From Gemmata sp. (GTDB taxonomy: Bacteria; Planctomycetota; Planctomycetia; Gemmatales; Gemmataceae): a stretch of 54,250 nucleotides of DNA. The notes beneath the pieces are model-generated. The model was not told where the DNA came from and searched no databases. It worked only from the letters and a program-made list of their open reading frames with translations. Shown here piece after piece: positions 37,101 through 44,775 of this stretch. The position numbers and the translations under genes were made by a program. Position 1 is the first letter of the stretch, and every line of letters starts with the position of its first letter. The stretch spans positions 1 to 54,250 of the forward strand of contig JANWYJ010000084.1 of the NCBI GenBank assembly GCA_025055115.1, written 5' to 3'.

Positions 37101-37678
37101 GGCGCGCGGAGTTGATCGGCCAAAGGCAGAGTATACCCCAGTTCCACCCAAATCCTGGGTGCCTGTTCGCTGTAGGCATAGACGCGACCACGCGTGTTGG
37201 AGGCGGTTCGATCGATGGCACGCAGCAGCGTGTAGTACGGTGGCCCGATGACGCGCAGGAGTACCCCCTGACCACGGCTACGCTCTGGTGTGGCGAACCA
37301 GCGGAAACTTTGGCGATCGTTGCCCAAGCGCAGCATTTCGCTGACCAAAACGGGGAAATCGTCGCTGTACTCCAACTCAAATAGGATCGGTGCTTGCTGG
37401 GTGATGTGAGGAGCGGCCGTTTCGCGACGGAGCGGAAGCAGTTGGAGCCAGCACGAGACTTCCAACAGGCGCTCGTGAGCATGCCGCTTCGACCCCTTGA
37501 CACCGAGACGATCGAGATTTTTCAAGTTGGTTCTGGATAATTCGGCCGCTGTTTCGATGAAAATCTTACCGTGGGTGTCGAAACTGGCTGTGGCGGGGGT
37601 GAGGGCTACCTCCGCAGGAACCATTCCACTGGTGAGAGCCACACGCAGCGTATCGAGATCAGGAAATAACAAAATCAT
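34172..37678 (-). CDS. Large protein of unknown function, first of two paralogues (FtsH cluster)
   Basis: 1168 aa. ATG 37678 is chosen because it aligns with the paralogue's start (MILLFPDLDTLRVALTSGMVP); the GTG at 37693 adds five residues. Order: beta-rich N-terminal region (~1-425); Lys/Ser/Gly linker (~430-485: PKPKPKPDKGGKDSP, then an Ala/Ser/Lys run); a helical C-terminal region that starts ELEEAFLALSGPLDSPERQALWPQLAEAYSRAQEPRDAAIAWLNALW, a TPR-like pattern; and a C-terminal WLEEDEYLVRRRIHADMRRALEAHQL. No enzyme motif, signal or membrane segment is seen. The differing linkers but shared ends suggest the two proteins act in equivalent or adjacent positions in one complex with the FtsH-like protein. 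Confidence 0.85.
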   Translation of the reverse strand: MILLFPDLDTLRVALTSGMVPAEVALTPATASFDTHGKIFIETAAELSRTNLKNLDRLGVKGSKRHAHERLLEVSCWLQLLPLRRETAAPHITQQAPILFELEYSDDFPVLVSEMLRLGNDRQSFRWFATPERSRGQGVLLRVIGPPYYTLLRAIDRTASNTRGRVYAYSEQAPRIWVELGYTLPLADQLRAPDEQILLIRAPHEWRYFDDGPFQDVYEVLKFQLPAAAVTWSEVAHPQTITVPVKLVPSTTTDAPELWVVRENAIDQLDTLVRDADERLLQRLMFAIATDSHGTTTAVVRVRPSKLPPPSLALERAVAFKPYWKLPNLFLPLGTRLHPTLRRDSVRKLLADDPDQIVWLYPTDGGHFSPQSIPDAAFRSLSDWVEYVIDRDQQPLTAWIQATQFDFEHFVCPDQDSPKPKPKPDKGGKDSPRGEVGSKASRSAAAAGKTSAKTVSQGGKESHSADFLPPPEPLRRPNEWKQKAKELEEAFLALSGPLDSPERQALWPQLAEAYSRAQEPRDAAIAWLNALWTMDTLPPEWLGAWVRGELPQAGETIRAEDFDKLLHRPIRGLHENRAVIAAFLWLASQRSIPPWLKSRLPTLQQFLESQLMYLPIRAVWLAGFRLAQLSGSDVLGLARIRDRLLEELLTQGLTAERDLPNFLRESGLRDSGRSRMIRDEAMKLHAVIRQWLHNSATAQRNDVLASNQPFVDLFFAFALARLGEPTQARKLVADAQAAMVIPIPTSDNPYDPAIITAIVRNFLFRAFQFRIDQALAEKPHAGPLDQQILNDLEQMSRKNGRGPVNNPYDLAKYSIDRMRKESWILEPHEKPDPYANWIKWSDPLTKELAELADIRQPHHLAERIGKLYADGVHGKPIEEVRFHVLCEGLPLAARINEEFTVQLLERVPAALAVGFGPKVVSTELLDKQGELLRRALLYAGHFNRVEIVKQLVDEFVSLIHAKPEDLRFKLINIVASQCLRSLKKIGLINEFDRFLTQLQNEVLRGASLDTLRQRYSGKPEQWGPALQTLLNLAGGWLHFGLREPALPILEEARQQLLDQRAAVFPPQLYTAVARAYVSAIGQASPDMGLPWLMDLFQRMDPRKIPNTFTTAQHYSRLHLALVEDVIQVLIGEESASGLSARKWLEEDEYLVRRRIHADMRRALEAHQL

Positions 37679-37732
37679 GGGTGTTGCGGGCACCGTGGGG
37701 TTGGACGAATCAACCGATCCCTACCAATCAGG

Positions 37733-37818
37733 AGAAACCACTCTCCTGGGAAAGACGCGGGGGGTAGAAACCGCTCTCTTGGGAAAGACGCAAGGGTTGG
37801 CCAGAAACCATCGCTCGC
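37733..37818. repeat. 33-bp tandem duplication with a partial third unit
   Basis: 37733-37765 and 37766-37798 are adjacent 33-bp units (AGAAACC.CTCTC.TGGGA core, about five mismatches). A third partial unit begins at 37803. They lie in the ~155-bp gap between the 87-aa gene and the first giant gene, inside the FtsH cluster. Confidence 0.87.
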
Positions 37819-37833
37819 GATGACGATGGACGC

Positions 37834-38097
37834 TTACTGTTGCTGACCGTGTTTTTGCCGTTGCGGTTCCTGCGCTTGTTGTACTGGTGTTTCGGGGGCT
37901 TTTTCGGCTTCCCGCTCGACGATCAATTCGCCGAGGTCTTCGGGTCGAAGCCCTTTGCCGATCAACTTTTCTACTAGCGCTCGGTGCATCTGTTCGTGTT
38001 CCAGGGGCAGAGCGTCGGGGTCGGAATCGAGTTTGATGATGATGTTCTGTTTGCCGGTGTGGGGATCACGCCGCAGCAGGATGGTCAGTTCCGCCAT
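37834..38097 (-). CDS. Small protein of unknown function in the FtsH cluster
   Basis: 87 aa from ATG 38097, 9 bp after the stop of the FtsH-like gene (transcriptionally downstream), so cotranslated. The N-terminal ~55 residues look like a compact b-b-a unit (ELTILLRRDPHTGKQNIIIKLDSDPDALPLEHEQMHRALVEKLI); the tail is Glu/Gln/Pro-rich (AEKAPETPVQQAQEPQRQKHGQQQ) and probably disordered. I do not recognise a family. Small beta-containing partners of this kind are reported in predicted FtsH-type ternary systems, but that link is inference. Confidence 0.7.
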   Translation of the reverse strand: MAELTILLRRDPHTGKQNIIIKLDSDPDALPLEHEQMHRALVEKLIGKGLRPEDLGELIVEREAEKAPETPVQQAQEPQRQKHGQQQ

Positions 38098-38106
38098 CGT
38101 TACTCC

Positions 38107-40386
38107 TCAAGAGTGATTGGGGCCGTCGGGGGACGGCGCTGGCGAGGTTTTTTCCCGTTTCGCCGCTGCCGATTTATTTTGAGCGGGGTTGGGCTGTTTT
38201 GCATTGTCCGTAGCCGTGGTTGTTCCCGCACCGGCTCCCAGGCGGACTTCGGGTCCTGGAGCGCCGACATCCTGGGGATATTTCGCCCGCAGTTCCTCGA
38301 TGATTTGTTGCACCCGTTGGCCTTCGATGGTCTTTTTTTCGATCAACTCGTCGCGAAGTTGAATGAGGGTTTCTCGGTGTTTGGCCAGGATGGCGGCGGC
38401 TTTGGCTTGCGCTTCGACGATGATGGTATTGACCTGGCGGTCGATGGCTTCGGCCATGGAACTGGAGAGTACCTGCCGATCGCCTTTATGATCGCGGAAC
38501 GATCGCAGGGGGGCCGCCAGATTCGACATACCGCAGACCTCCACCATATATTCCGCGAATAACGACGCTCGCGACAAATCCGAATTCGGATTACCCATGC
38601 CACTGGCGCCGGTGGAGATGTCGCCGATGAGCAGGCGCTCGGCCTCGATGCCGCCGTAGAGCACGGTGATTTCGTCGAACATTTCGTTGCGGCTCATGCC
38701 GATCCGCTTTTTTTCATGGCGGAACTGGGTGAAGAAGGGCGCCCACGGCATATCGCTTTGGATGGTCACTTTCTCGGGTGGCGGATGATGGGGACAGAAG
38801 ATCGAGACGAGGAAGTGGCCCGCTTCGTGGGTCGCCACCACTGGCAAATCTTTTTCGTGCAGTTCGACTTTCTCATCGAACTCGGTCAGGGCGCGTTCGA
38901 TGAGTTGCGGTGTGGTGGGGCCGGTGATGTCTTCGCGCATGCGTAAGCGGGCGACCGCACGACAGATGGCGTTGATGTGGTCACCACTGAAGGCGGTGCC
39001 GGTGGCCGTGATGTAGCGGTTGCCGGTGCGATGGACAGCGTAATCGAGGGCTGCCGCATTGAACTGCAAGCGCATTTTTTCGTTGTAAATGGCGAAGATG
39101 GCCCGGCGGTCGTCATCGTCGGGATACGGAATATGAATGTGAAACTCGAAGCGACCGGGGCGTAGCAAGGCCGGGTCCAGCGATTCCACGAAGTTGGTTG
39201 TACCCACCACGAACACCAGCTCATCTTTGTGGAAGCCGTCCATTTCGGTGAGCAGTTGGTTCACCATGGAGTGTTCCACACCGCTGCCGGTGTAGGTACC
39301 GCGGGCGGTGGCGAAGGAATCGAGTTCGTCAAAAACAATGATCGAGGGAGCCGATTGCCGGGCTTTGTGGAAAATCTGGCGGAGATTCTCTTCGCTTTCT
39401 CCCACCCATTTGCTTTTGAGTTCTGGCCCGGAAACGATGGTGATGGCCGCGCCAATACTGGCAGCGATCGCTTTGGCAAAGTAGGTTTTGCCGGTGCCGG
39501 GGGGACCCCAGAAAATCATGCCACGAGGGATCAACTCTTCGAGCCGGGCGATCTCTTCGGGGTCGGTGGCGCGATCGCGTTTTTGCAATGTCTCAAGGAT
39601 TTCAGCGCGGAGTTTTTGTTTGACTTTGGTGTAACCGCCGATGTCTTTGTCGAGGTCGACCGTGGGAATTTCCATGTGGTTGGCCAACGTCGCTTGGCGG
39701 AGCTGGGCAAAAGCTCGTTTCGGGTCAGCGGGGTAATCCTCGCCTTCGAGTGTCGATAGTAAGCGGCGCAGCCGGACGGCATTCACACCGGAAACGTACT
39801 TGTAGAGTTGCCACGGGGAGAAGTTCTTGCCGAATTTCCGGCTTTCCTTTTGGGTCACCAGATAGCGGAGCCGATGGCGGGGCACACCCAGTATGCTCAA
39901 TCCATGGGGAAAAAGATTTTCGATCACCTTCGGCAGAGGGAAGGAAGGGTCTTTGAACCCGAGCCAAACCAGCTCAGGGTTTTCGTACAGTAGTGGAATC
40001 ACTTCCCGAGCTTCGCTCGTCAGTCCGCCTTGGCTGGTGGTGAGCAGGTCGAGATGCGGTAACACGACCACGCGCCGTTCTGTGGCCCCACGGACCGCAT
40101 CGCGCAGCTGGGCAATCATCGTGCCGATGAGGCCCAGGGGGACCGCTCCGGACGTTTCGCGTTGCCGACCATCGAGGTAGAGGCATTGCAACTTGGCTTG
40201 CCGCAATCGGTCGCGGATATTCATGAACAGATAGGGGGCCAGCTCCTTGTCGCATTCGATCAAAGTGGGCAGGCCGCGGATGAGTTTGCCAGCGACTTCG
40301 GCCAGTTCCTGGCTGTAGGCCGCCTCCACCGCTTCGGCGGGGGTCAGGCTCGCGGGAAGCTCGTTTTCAGGTATGACGATGCTCAT
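38107..40386 (-). CDS. Soluble FtsH-like AAA+ ATPase with M41 zinc-protease domain and degenerate N-terminal ATPase-like domain
   Basis: 759 aa with no membrane helices, unlike true FtsH. Residues ~25-235 resemble an inactive AAA unit (no Walker A; Walker-B-like RRVVVLPHLDLL at 105-115; FKDPSFPLPKVIENLF), as in Ycf46-type proteins. The active AAA+ domain has Walker A GPPGTGKT (294-301), Walker B IIVFDE (349-354) and the SRH/Arg fingers (LDPALLRPGRFEFHI). The M41 domain has HEAGH (520-524) and the third zinc ligand Asp603 in PNSDLSRASLFAEYMVE. The C-terminus is a coiled coil then a disordered Gly/Ala/Thr/Pro tail. All catalytic residues are present, so it should be an active cytoplasmic unfoldase-protease. 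It is the central gene of the cluster. Confidence 0.92.
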   Translation of the reverse strand: MSIVIPENELPASLTPAEAVEAAYSQELAEVAGKLIRGLPTLIECDKELAPYLFMNIRDRLRQAKLQCLYLDGRQRETSGAVPLGLIGTMIAQLRDAVRGATERRVVVLPHLDLLTTSQGGLTSEAREVIPLLYENPELVWLGFKDPSFPLPKVIENLFPHGLSILGVPRHRLRYLVTQKESRKFGKNFSPWQLYKYVSGVNAVRLRRLLSTLEGEDYPADPKRAFAQLRQATLANHMEIPTVDLDKDIGGYTKVKQKLRAEILETLQKRDRATDPEEIARLEELIPRGMIFWGPPGTGKTYFAKAIAASIGAAITIVSGPELKSKWVGESEENLRQIFHKARQSAPSIIVFDELDSFATARGTYTGSGVEHSMVNQLLTEMDGFHKDELVFVVGTTNFVESLDPALLRPGRFEFHIHIPYPDDDDRRAIFAIYNEKMRLQFNAAALDYAVHRTGNRYITATGTAFSGDHINAICRAVARLRMREDITGPTTPQLIERALTEFDEKVELHEKDLPVVATHEAGHFLVSIFCPHHPPPEKVTIQSDMPWAPFFTQFRHEKKRIGMSRNEMFDEITVLYGGIEAERLLIGDISTGASGMGNPNSDLSRASLFAEYMVEVCGMSNLAAPLRSFRDHKGDRQVLSSSMAEAIDRQVNTIIVEAQAKAAAILAKHRETLIQLRDELIEKKTIEGQRVQQIIEELRAKYPQDVGAPGPEVRLGAGAGTTTATDNAKQPNPAQNKSAAAKREKTSPAPSPDGPNHS

Positions 40387-40389
40387 GGT

Positions 40390-40417
40390 GTATCACTTCT
40401 ACGTATCACTTCTACGT
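40390..40417. repeat. 13-bp perfect tandem duplication upstream of the FtsH-like gene
   Basis: The unit GTATCACTTCTAC occurs at 40390-40402 and 40403-40415, followed by GT of a third. On the minus strand it lies immediately before the start codon at 40386, where a ribosome binding site would be expected and none is visible. Confidence 0.88.
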
Positions 40418-40539
40418 CCGTGGTCGGTGGATCCGTTAACAACCTTCATTAGGGTCGCGCATTGGGTCCTGTTGTGGGATAAGCGCGAGCAGAACCAATC
40501 AATGCCAGACGCGGTCAGCGACAGATTTTGGCTTGGAGT

Positions 40540-41112
40540 TTAAACTTCGATTTTGATGGTGAGAGAACCACTTTCCGCATCTTCGCTGATTTCTTTGACC
40601 GTGCCCAACTGTTGGGCTTTTTGCTTGAGGGCATCGCGGGTGACTTGATTGACGACATCGTTGATTTCCGGGGTCAGGTCCTGCAGGTGTTTTTCCAATT
40701 TTTCCGTGGCTTGGCTTTGCAATTTTGATTGTTCGTGTTCGAACTGGCGTTCGAGGTCCTGTTTGAGTTGTTCTTTGACACGCTCGCGCAGACTGCGTTC
40801 CGTGGGGCCGACATCGTTGAAGCCGGTGGCTTCGCGTTTCGCTTCTTGCGTGATCTGGGCTTCAGTTTCCGCTTTCACAGAAACTTCCCCGGTGCACGGA
40901 TCAACTTTCACCGTTACGTCGCCATCGCGGCGGATGAGGGTGCCGTCGTCTTGTTCTTCAAAACCACGCCGTTTCAGTTCCTCCCGCAAGAGGGTGGCCA
41001 TATCTTCGGGGGGTAGAATTTCGAGCAGTTCGAGTTGCGTACAAATCTCGTCGCCTGCTTTCAGGTGGCGGGATTCCGATTCTTTCACAGTGATACGGTA
41101 AGCACGGCTCAT
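40540..41112 (-). CDS. Charged coiled-coil protein with N-terminal beta domain, unknown function (FtsH cluster)
   Basis: 190 aa from ATG 41112, with AGGAG upstream. The N-terminal ~80 residues (YRITVKESESRHLKAGDEICTQLELLEILPPEDMATLLREELKRRGFEEQDDGTLIRRDGDVTVKVDPCTGEVSVKAE) read as an a/b unit whose end resembles the DUF2997/DUF1257 pair found beside AAA ATPases in cyanobacteria and planctomycetes; I am not certain of that assignment. Residues ~85-165 form a long charged helix rich in Glu, Gln and Lys. The final strand is SGSLTIKIEV. It is probably a partner or substrate-adaptor of the FtsH-like ATPase encoded next. Confidence 0.75.
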   Translation of the reverse strand: MSRAYRITVKESESRHLKAGDEICTQLELLEILPPEDMATLLREELKRRGFEEQDDGTLIRRDGDVTVKVDPCTGEVSVKAETEAQITQEAKREATGFNDVGPTERSLRERVKEQLKQDLERQFEHEQSKLQSQATEKLEKHLQDLTPEINDVVNQVTRDALKQKAQQLGTVKEISEDAESGSLTIKIEV

Positions 41113-41165
41113 AGCAGTTACTCCTCGCAAGCCAGGGGTCCAGAACAAAGATGGTCTTCAGGCCC

Positions 41166-42347
41166 TCACTCGGGACGATCCGTCGATGAACCCATTTCGG
41201 CGTCGTCAGTTCCTGGGTGCGGTCGGGTGGTGGTTCCCGGTCCACGGAGTGGTTCCAAAGTCGCCAAGACAGCTTGGGCTTGTTCGACCAAACGATCGCC
41301 GTGGACGGCTTCCCATTCACTTTTCCACAGTTGGCTCGCGGCGTAATCGTCATCGAAGAAGGCCACAACGCGAGCACGGGCTTGCCATTCGCGGAGAAGT
41401 TCCATCTGTCGGGGTACCGCCAACGCGGCCCGCTGGGTCTCGAGGCGGTCTGCCAAACGGGGCGGGCCACTGCCTTGCAATCCGCCGGTCCAAAATGCCA
41501 GGGTCGGGTTCAGGGACAAAATGGCGGCGTTGGTGCGTAGGATGAAACGCGCTAAATCGTGCCGGCGGGCACCATCGGCAGCTTCCAGATACTGCCGGAG
41601 AGTGGCATATTCGGCATGGCCAACCTGCCGCATTTTCGACCAGTCGCTGATTTGCCCCTTGGTGCGTTCATGGTTGATCCAACGCTGTTCGAGGTGGCGT
41701 TGGAGGCATTCCAGGAAAACTGCGCGTTGTTCGTGAAAAAGCGGCCTGAAATCGGGCAGTTGCGGTGGTTGGTTCTCCGGCGCCGTCAGATCCCCAGGAG
41801 CCAAGAGCCAGCAGAAGGGGTTGCGTTGGAAGGCCGCTCGGCGGCGCAGTACGGGCAACAGTTGGGGGTCGTGGCGGATGGCATCGAACGCCAAAGCGAA
41901 GAACAATTCGTCGGCGGGGGTGAGAGTTTCCGGGGTGGCGTCCCAGGCTTTTTTGCTGTCGTGAACCTTCTCGGCGGTCAGCCAAATGAGGAATTCCAGC
42001 ACCGGTTGCGACAACTGTAAAATCCGTTCTTCAAGCGGAATTCGCTGCCAGACGCGGCCTGGGACGGGCGCTGAACCCCGGAGGAACGTCTCGTTGCGCC
42101 AGCCACCGGCGCGTACGAGGAACAACACCATCGCCTTGGCCAGCGTATCTTTCACTAATTCCACGGCATTCCGACTCAAACAGGGCGGTTGCGGCACCGC
42201 GGCGCGGATCAGTTGCAATCCTTGGTCAGCCGGAAAATGCCCCAGGAGGAAACGTGTGATCCGCAGGAGATTGAACTCAAACTTCGAGACCGGCCGCGGG
42301 CTAGGGGAGGGGGCCGGTGGTGGAGGGGAAGTGGCGATTGACGACAT
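41166..42347 (-). CDS. Helical protein of unknown function (FtsH cluster)
   Basis: 393 aa from ATG 42347. A Ser/Pro-rich start (~1-20) is followed by an almost wholly alpha-helical body (FEFNLLRITRFLLGHFPADQGLQLIRAA, ILQLSQPVLEFLIWLTAEKVHD, ELFFALAFDAIRHDPQLLPVLRRR, RHDLARFILRTNAAILSLNPTLAFW). The C-terminus is a disordered Thr/Pro/Asp tail. I recognise no family or catalytic motif, and it has no signal peptide. Its gap to the radical-SAM gene is 27 bp, so the two are cotranscribed. It may be a fixed component of the FtsH-type system. Confidence 0.75.
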   Translation of the reverse strand: MSSIATSPPPPAPSPSPRPVSKFEFNLLRITRFLLGHFPADQGLQLIRAAVPQPPCLSRNAVELVKDTLAKAMVLFLVRAGGWRNETFLRGSAPVPGRVWQRIPLEERILQLSQPVLEFLIWLTAEKVHDSKKAWDATPETLTPADELFFALAFDAIRHDPQLLPVLRRRAAFQRNPFCWLLAPGDLTAPENQPPQLPDFRPLFHEQRAVFLECLQRHLEQRWINHERTKGQISDWSKMRQVGHAEYATLRQYLEAADGARRHDLARFILRTNAAILSLNPTLAFWTGGLQGSGPPRLADRLETQRAALAVPRQMELLREWQARARVVAFFDDDYAASQLWKSEWEAVHGDRLVEQAQAVLATLEPLRGPGTTTRPHPGTDDAEMGSSTDRPE

Positions 42348-42374
42348 GGGTTGCCTAGTCCTTGTGAAGTCGTT

Positions 42375-43025
42375 TTACTTGTCCTGGGGTATCAACGGTA
42401 GAGGCTTTTTCCGCTTCCAGCCGCGCCACAACCCGGCCGCCTGCGCTGCGGGGAAGCCGTTGACGGTGATTGTGCCGTTATTCATGCGGATTTCGAGGGT
42501 ATTCCGTTGCAACCAGGTTTCATCGAAGCGATAACGCGAACTGAGGAAATGAATCTGCTGATTCCGCGAACCAATCCAGCGCCGTTGTGTTTCCGGTTGT
42601 TCGCGGATATACGGACCATCAACCAGAATATCGGTGAGGGCGAGTAATTCTCCCACTTCTGGTTCCGGTCGTTGCCGGAGCTGCTCCAAGGTATAGCCAC
42701 TGAAGATCATGACTGAAAGATTCCGCTTCCGAATCTGGCGGACAAGAGCCAGTGCCGCGAACGCATGAGCAAATGGCTCACCACCCAGCAAGGTAATTCC
42801 TTCGATAGCCTGTTGTTGTTGTGTTTGGAAAATCCACTGCGTCATCGTGGCGACCGGGATGCGTTGCCCCCCCTGAAACGGTAAAAACTCGGGGTTGCAG
42901 CAGCCAGGACAGCGCAATGGGCAACCCTGAAACCACAGGGCAAAGCGCCGACCCGGCCCTTCAGCCTCTGTACAGGTTATCACTTGAGCGATCGGCAAGT
43001 CGATGTCCGTTGCCGGTGATTTCAT
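42375..43025 (-). CDS. Radical SAM activase-like protein (NrdG/PflA group)
   Basis: 216 aa from ATG 43025. The 4Fe-4S radical-SAM motif is CPLRCPGC (C-x3-C-x2-C, ~residues 35-42) in FQGCPLRCPGCCNPEF; SAM-binding LLGGEPFAHA (~79-88) follows. The fold is the short one of glycyl-radical enzyme activases. The C-terminal ~50 residues (RYRFDETWLQRNTLEIRMNNGTITVNGFP) are an unusual extra segment with a beta hairpin. No anaerobic ribonucleotide reductase or pyruvate formate-lyase gene is nearby; it is embedded in the FtsH cluster, so its target may be another protein of this cluster. Radical chemistry on a peptide or RNA is possible but unproven. Confidence 0.85.
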   Translation of the reverse strand: MKSPATDIDLPIAQVITCTEAEGPGRRFALWFQGCPLRCPGCCNPEFLPFQGGQRIPVATMTQWIFQTQQQQAIEGITLLGGEPFAHAFAALALVRQIRKRNLSVMIFSGYTLEQLRQRPEPEVGELLALTDILVDGPYIREQPETQRRWIGSRNQQIHFLSSRYRFDETWLQRNTLEIRMNNGTITVNGFPAAQAAGLWRGWKRKKPLPLIPQDK

Positions 43026-43126
43026 TTTTTCAAGCTCGTTGCCAGAATGTCCGCCGCTGGATCGTGTGTGGGACTTTCATTCCCTGACAATACGGCGTCT
43101 TGTCCTTATCAATTCAATCTGCCGCA

Positions 43127-44173
43127 TTATATCCGCGCCGGCAGTGACACCTGCCCCGATTTATCGTCGTCGATGCGGAGAATGATTGTACGATCCACAA
43201 ATTTCCGAACCGTTTCCATGTTGGTAGTCGTATGCCGGGTGATTTCTGCGACTCGATATTCGCTCGCGTCGTCACTCATGGCCAGCGGCAGCAGGAGTTG
43301 ATCGGCGGAATAAGGATCCACGGGAGCTTGGGAACGACGAAACGCCAAGGCCTGGTCTACGGCCTCGTCGGCGACCAATTCCGCCGGTTTGCCGCGTTCA
43401 CCCAATCCGAAAAATAATGTCGGTACGGGGGTTTGGCGAAAAATGATGGCCGCCATGGTCCCGGGATTGGCGGCGGTCCACTGCTCGATGCTGATATGTG
43501 ATTCCACCCCGGCGGCCTTCAAGCGGCTACTCAACCGGCGAGCCTGCCGCTGCGCGACCGACTCGGGCAGACCGGCGCTAGCGCTGATGCCGCTGGCCGT
43601 TGTCAGCAGGGGGCTTGTCAGCAGTGACAAGCCACGAAGTCGCTGGCAGGGATGGATCACGGCTCGGATTTCCCCACCCCCACGGGGATAGAACCCGGGT
43701 CGGATCAAGGTCAGATCGACATGAAGGCCCAGCCGCGCCATGTAACTGGCCCAAGTTATCGCCAAGAAGTGGTAACAGGGGGCATGGGCCGTATGAGTGC
43801 CGCCGGTGATGAGGATTTCACTGACGGTCCCACCTTTGAGAGCTAGGGGCAGATAGATCGTCTGCAACACCAATGCTGTGGAGCCGGCCGTGCCGATGGC
43901 GAAACGATAATCACCCGCCTGGACCGGCCCTGGCTCGAAGTACAGCACACTCGAACCTACCGTACCGCCTTTGTAATAGGCCCCGCAGATGGTCGCGGCC
44001 GCCCGCACACACATCAGGTGTTGTGGTTGTAAGCCGGGCTTGGCGCGCTTGGCGCGGATGTTGTACAGCTTGAAGGGCCGTTGGGTCAGCATCGACAGGG
44101 CGAGGGCCGAACGGAGAATTTGCCCACCCCCTTCGCCTTCCGAGCCGTCGATTTCTACAAGGCTACTGTTCAT
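43127..44173 (-). CDS. rtcA: RNA 3'-terminal phosphate cyclase
   Basis: 348 aa from ATG 44173. RtcA converts an RNA 3'-phosphate to a 2',3'-cyclic phosphate using ATP. Signatures: EIDGSEGEGGGQILRSALALSMLT at the N-terminus; RAKRAKPGLQPQHLMCVRAAA; FAIGTAGSTALVLQTI; RPGFYPRGGGEIRAVI; and the catalytic His in EITRHTTTNMETVRKF (~residue 314). Length is typical. No RtcB ligase gene is present. It stands 101 bp before the radical-SAM gene on the same strand, at the head of the FtsH cluster, so it may belong to the same transcript, but it could equally be independent. Confidence 0.94.
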   Translation of the reverse strand: MNSSLVEIDGSEGEGGGQILRSALALSMLTQRPFKLYNIRAKRAKPGLQPQHLMCVRAAATICGAYYKGGTVGSSVLYFEPGPVQAGDYRFAIGTAGSTALVLQTIYLPLALKGGTVSEILITGGTHTAHAPCYHFLAITWASYMARLGLHVDLTLIRPGFYPRGGGEIRAVIHPCQRLRGLSLLTSPLLTTASGISASAGLPESVAQRQARRLSSRLKAAGVESHISIEQWTAANPGTMAAIIFRQTPVPTLFFGLGERGKPAELVADEAVDQALAFRRSQAPVDPYSADQLLLPLAMSDDASEYRVAEITRHTTTNMETVRKFVDRTIILRIDDDKSGQVSLPARI

Positions 44174-44775
44174 AAGTTCTTACTGACTCGATCCTTGCGC
44201 TGTTCGCTGCTCAGAGATAGCAGCCCGCCGCCAACGGTCACCACGGCTTGGCCCAAGCCCTTGTTCATCCCTGCCAACAACCGTTTCGCCGCAATATTTC
44301 CCTATTCAACCTTCCCTGAATATCTCCCTACAAGCTGTTGTTCACCCCTGCCAATAACCGTTTCGCCAGGCATTGAAGCTCGCCGGGATCGCCGGTGCAT
44401 CGGAAGCTGACCTACGGCAGGCCCCTGCCGGCAATCGTTTCGCCAGGCACTGCCGCCCGCGTAGACATCTCCGCAAAGGTCAGGGTGTAGCTGCCATATG
44501 CGGCCGGCAATCGTTTCGCCAGGCACTGCCGCCCGCGGGTGACGGCCACGATGTCTTGCTTCCTAGAATGACCAACACTTCGCCCACCCGGTTCACATTC
44601 TGTTCTCCGAACGCGGCTCTCACTTCTCGGGCGAGTCGGGCATTGGCACCACAACATGCCAGGGACATCCCCACGGACGCCACTGCCACTGGTTCAGACG
44701 TAATGGCCGTCAGACCCAGTCGGCAGGTACCAGTCCAGTCGGTAGGAACCAGTGTGGCAAGGACAGCCGCAGCCA
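44174..44775. repeat. 602-bp gap with a four-copy ~30-35-bp repeat and a 19-bp tandem pair
   Basis: A family built on CC.GC(C)(A/G)(A/G)CAA(C/T)CGTTTCGCC is present at 44261-44290, 44338-44367, 44422-44461 and 44501-44537. The last two are identical over 35 bp (44427-44461/44503-44537), the first two differ at only a few bases over 30 bp, and the two sub-pairs are further from each other. In addition 44716-44734 and 44735-44753 are a tandem 19-bp pair with two mismatches. No gene is supported: a minus-strand frame from 44789 crosses the repeats and is rejected. The promoter of rtcA and the FtsH cluster should be in this gap. Confidence 0.85.
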
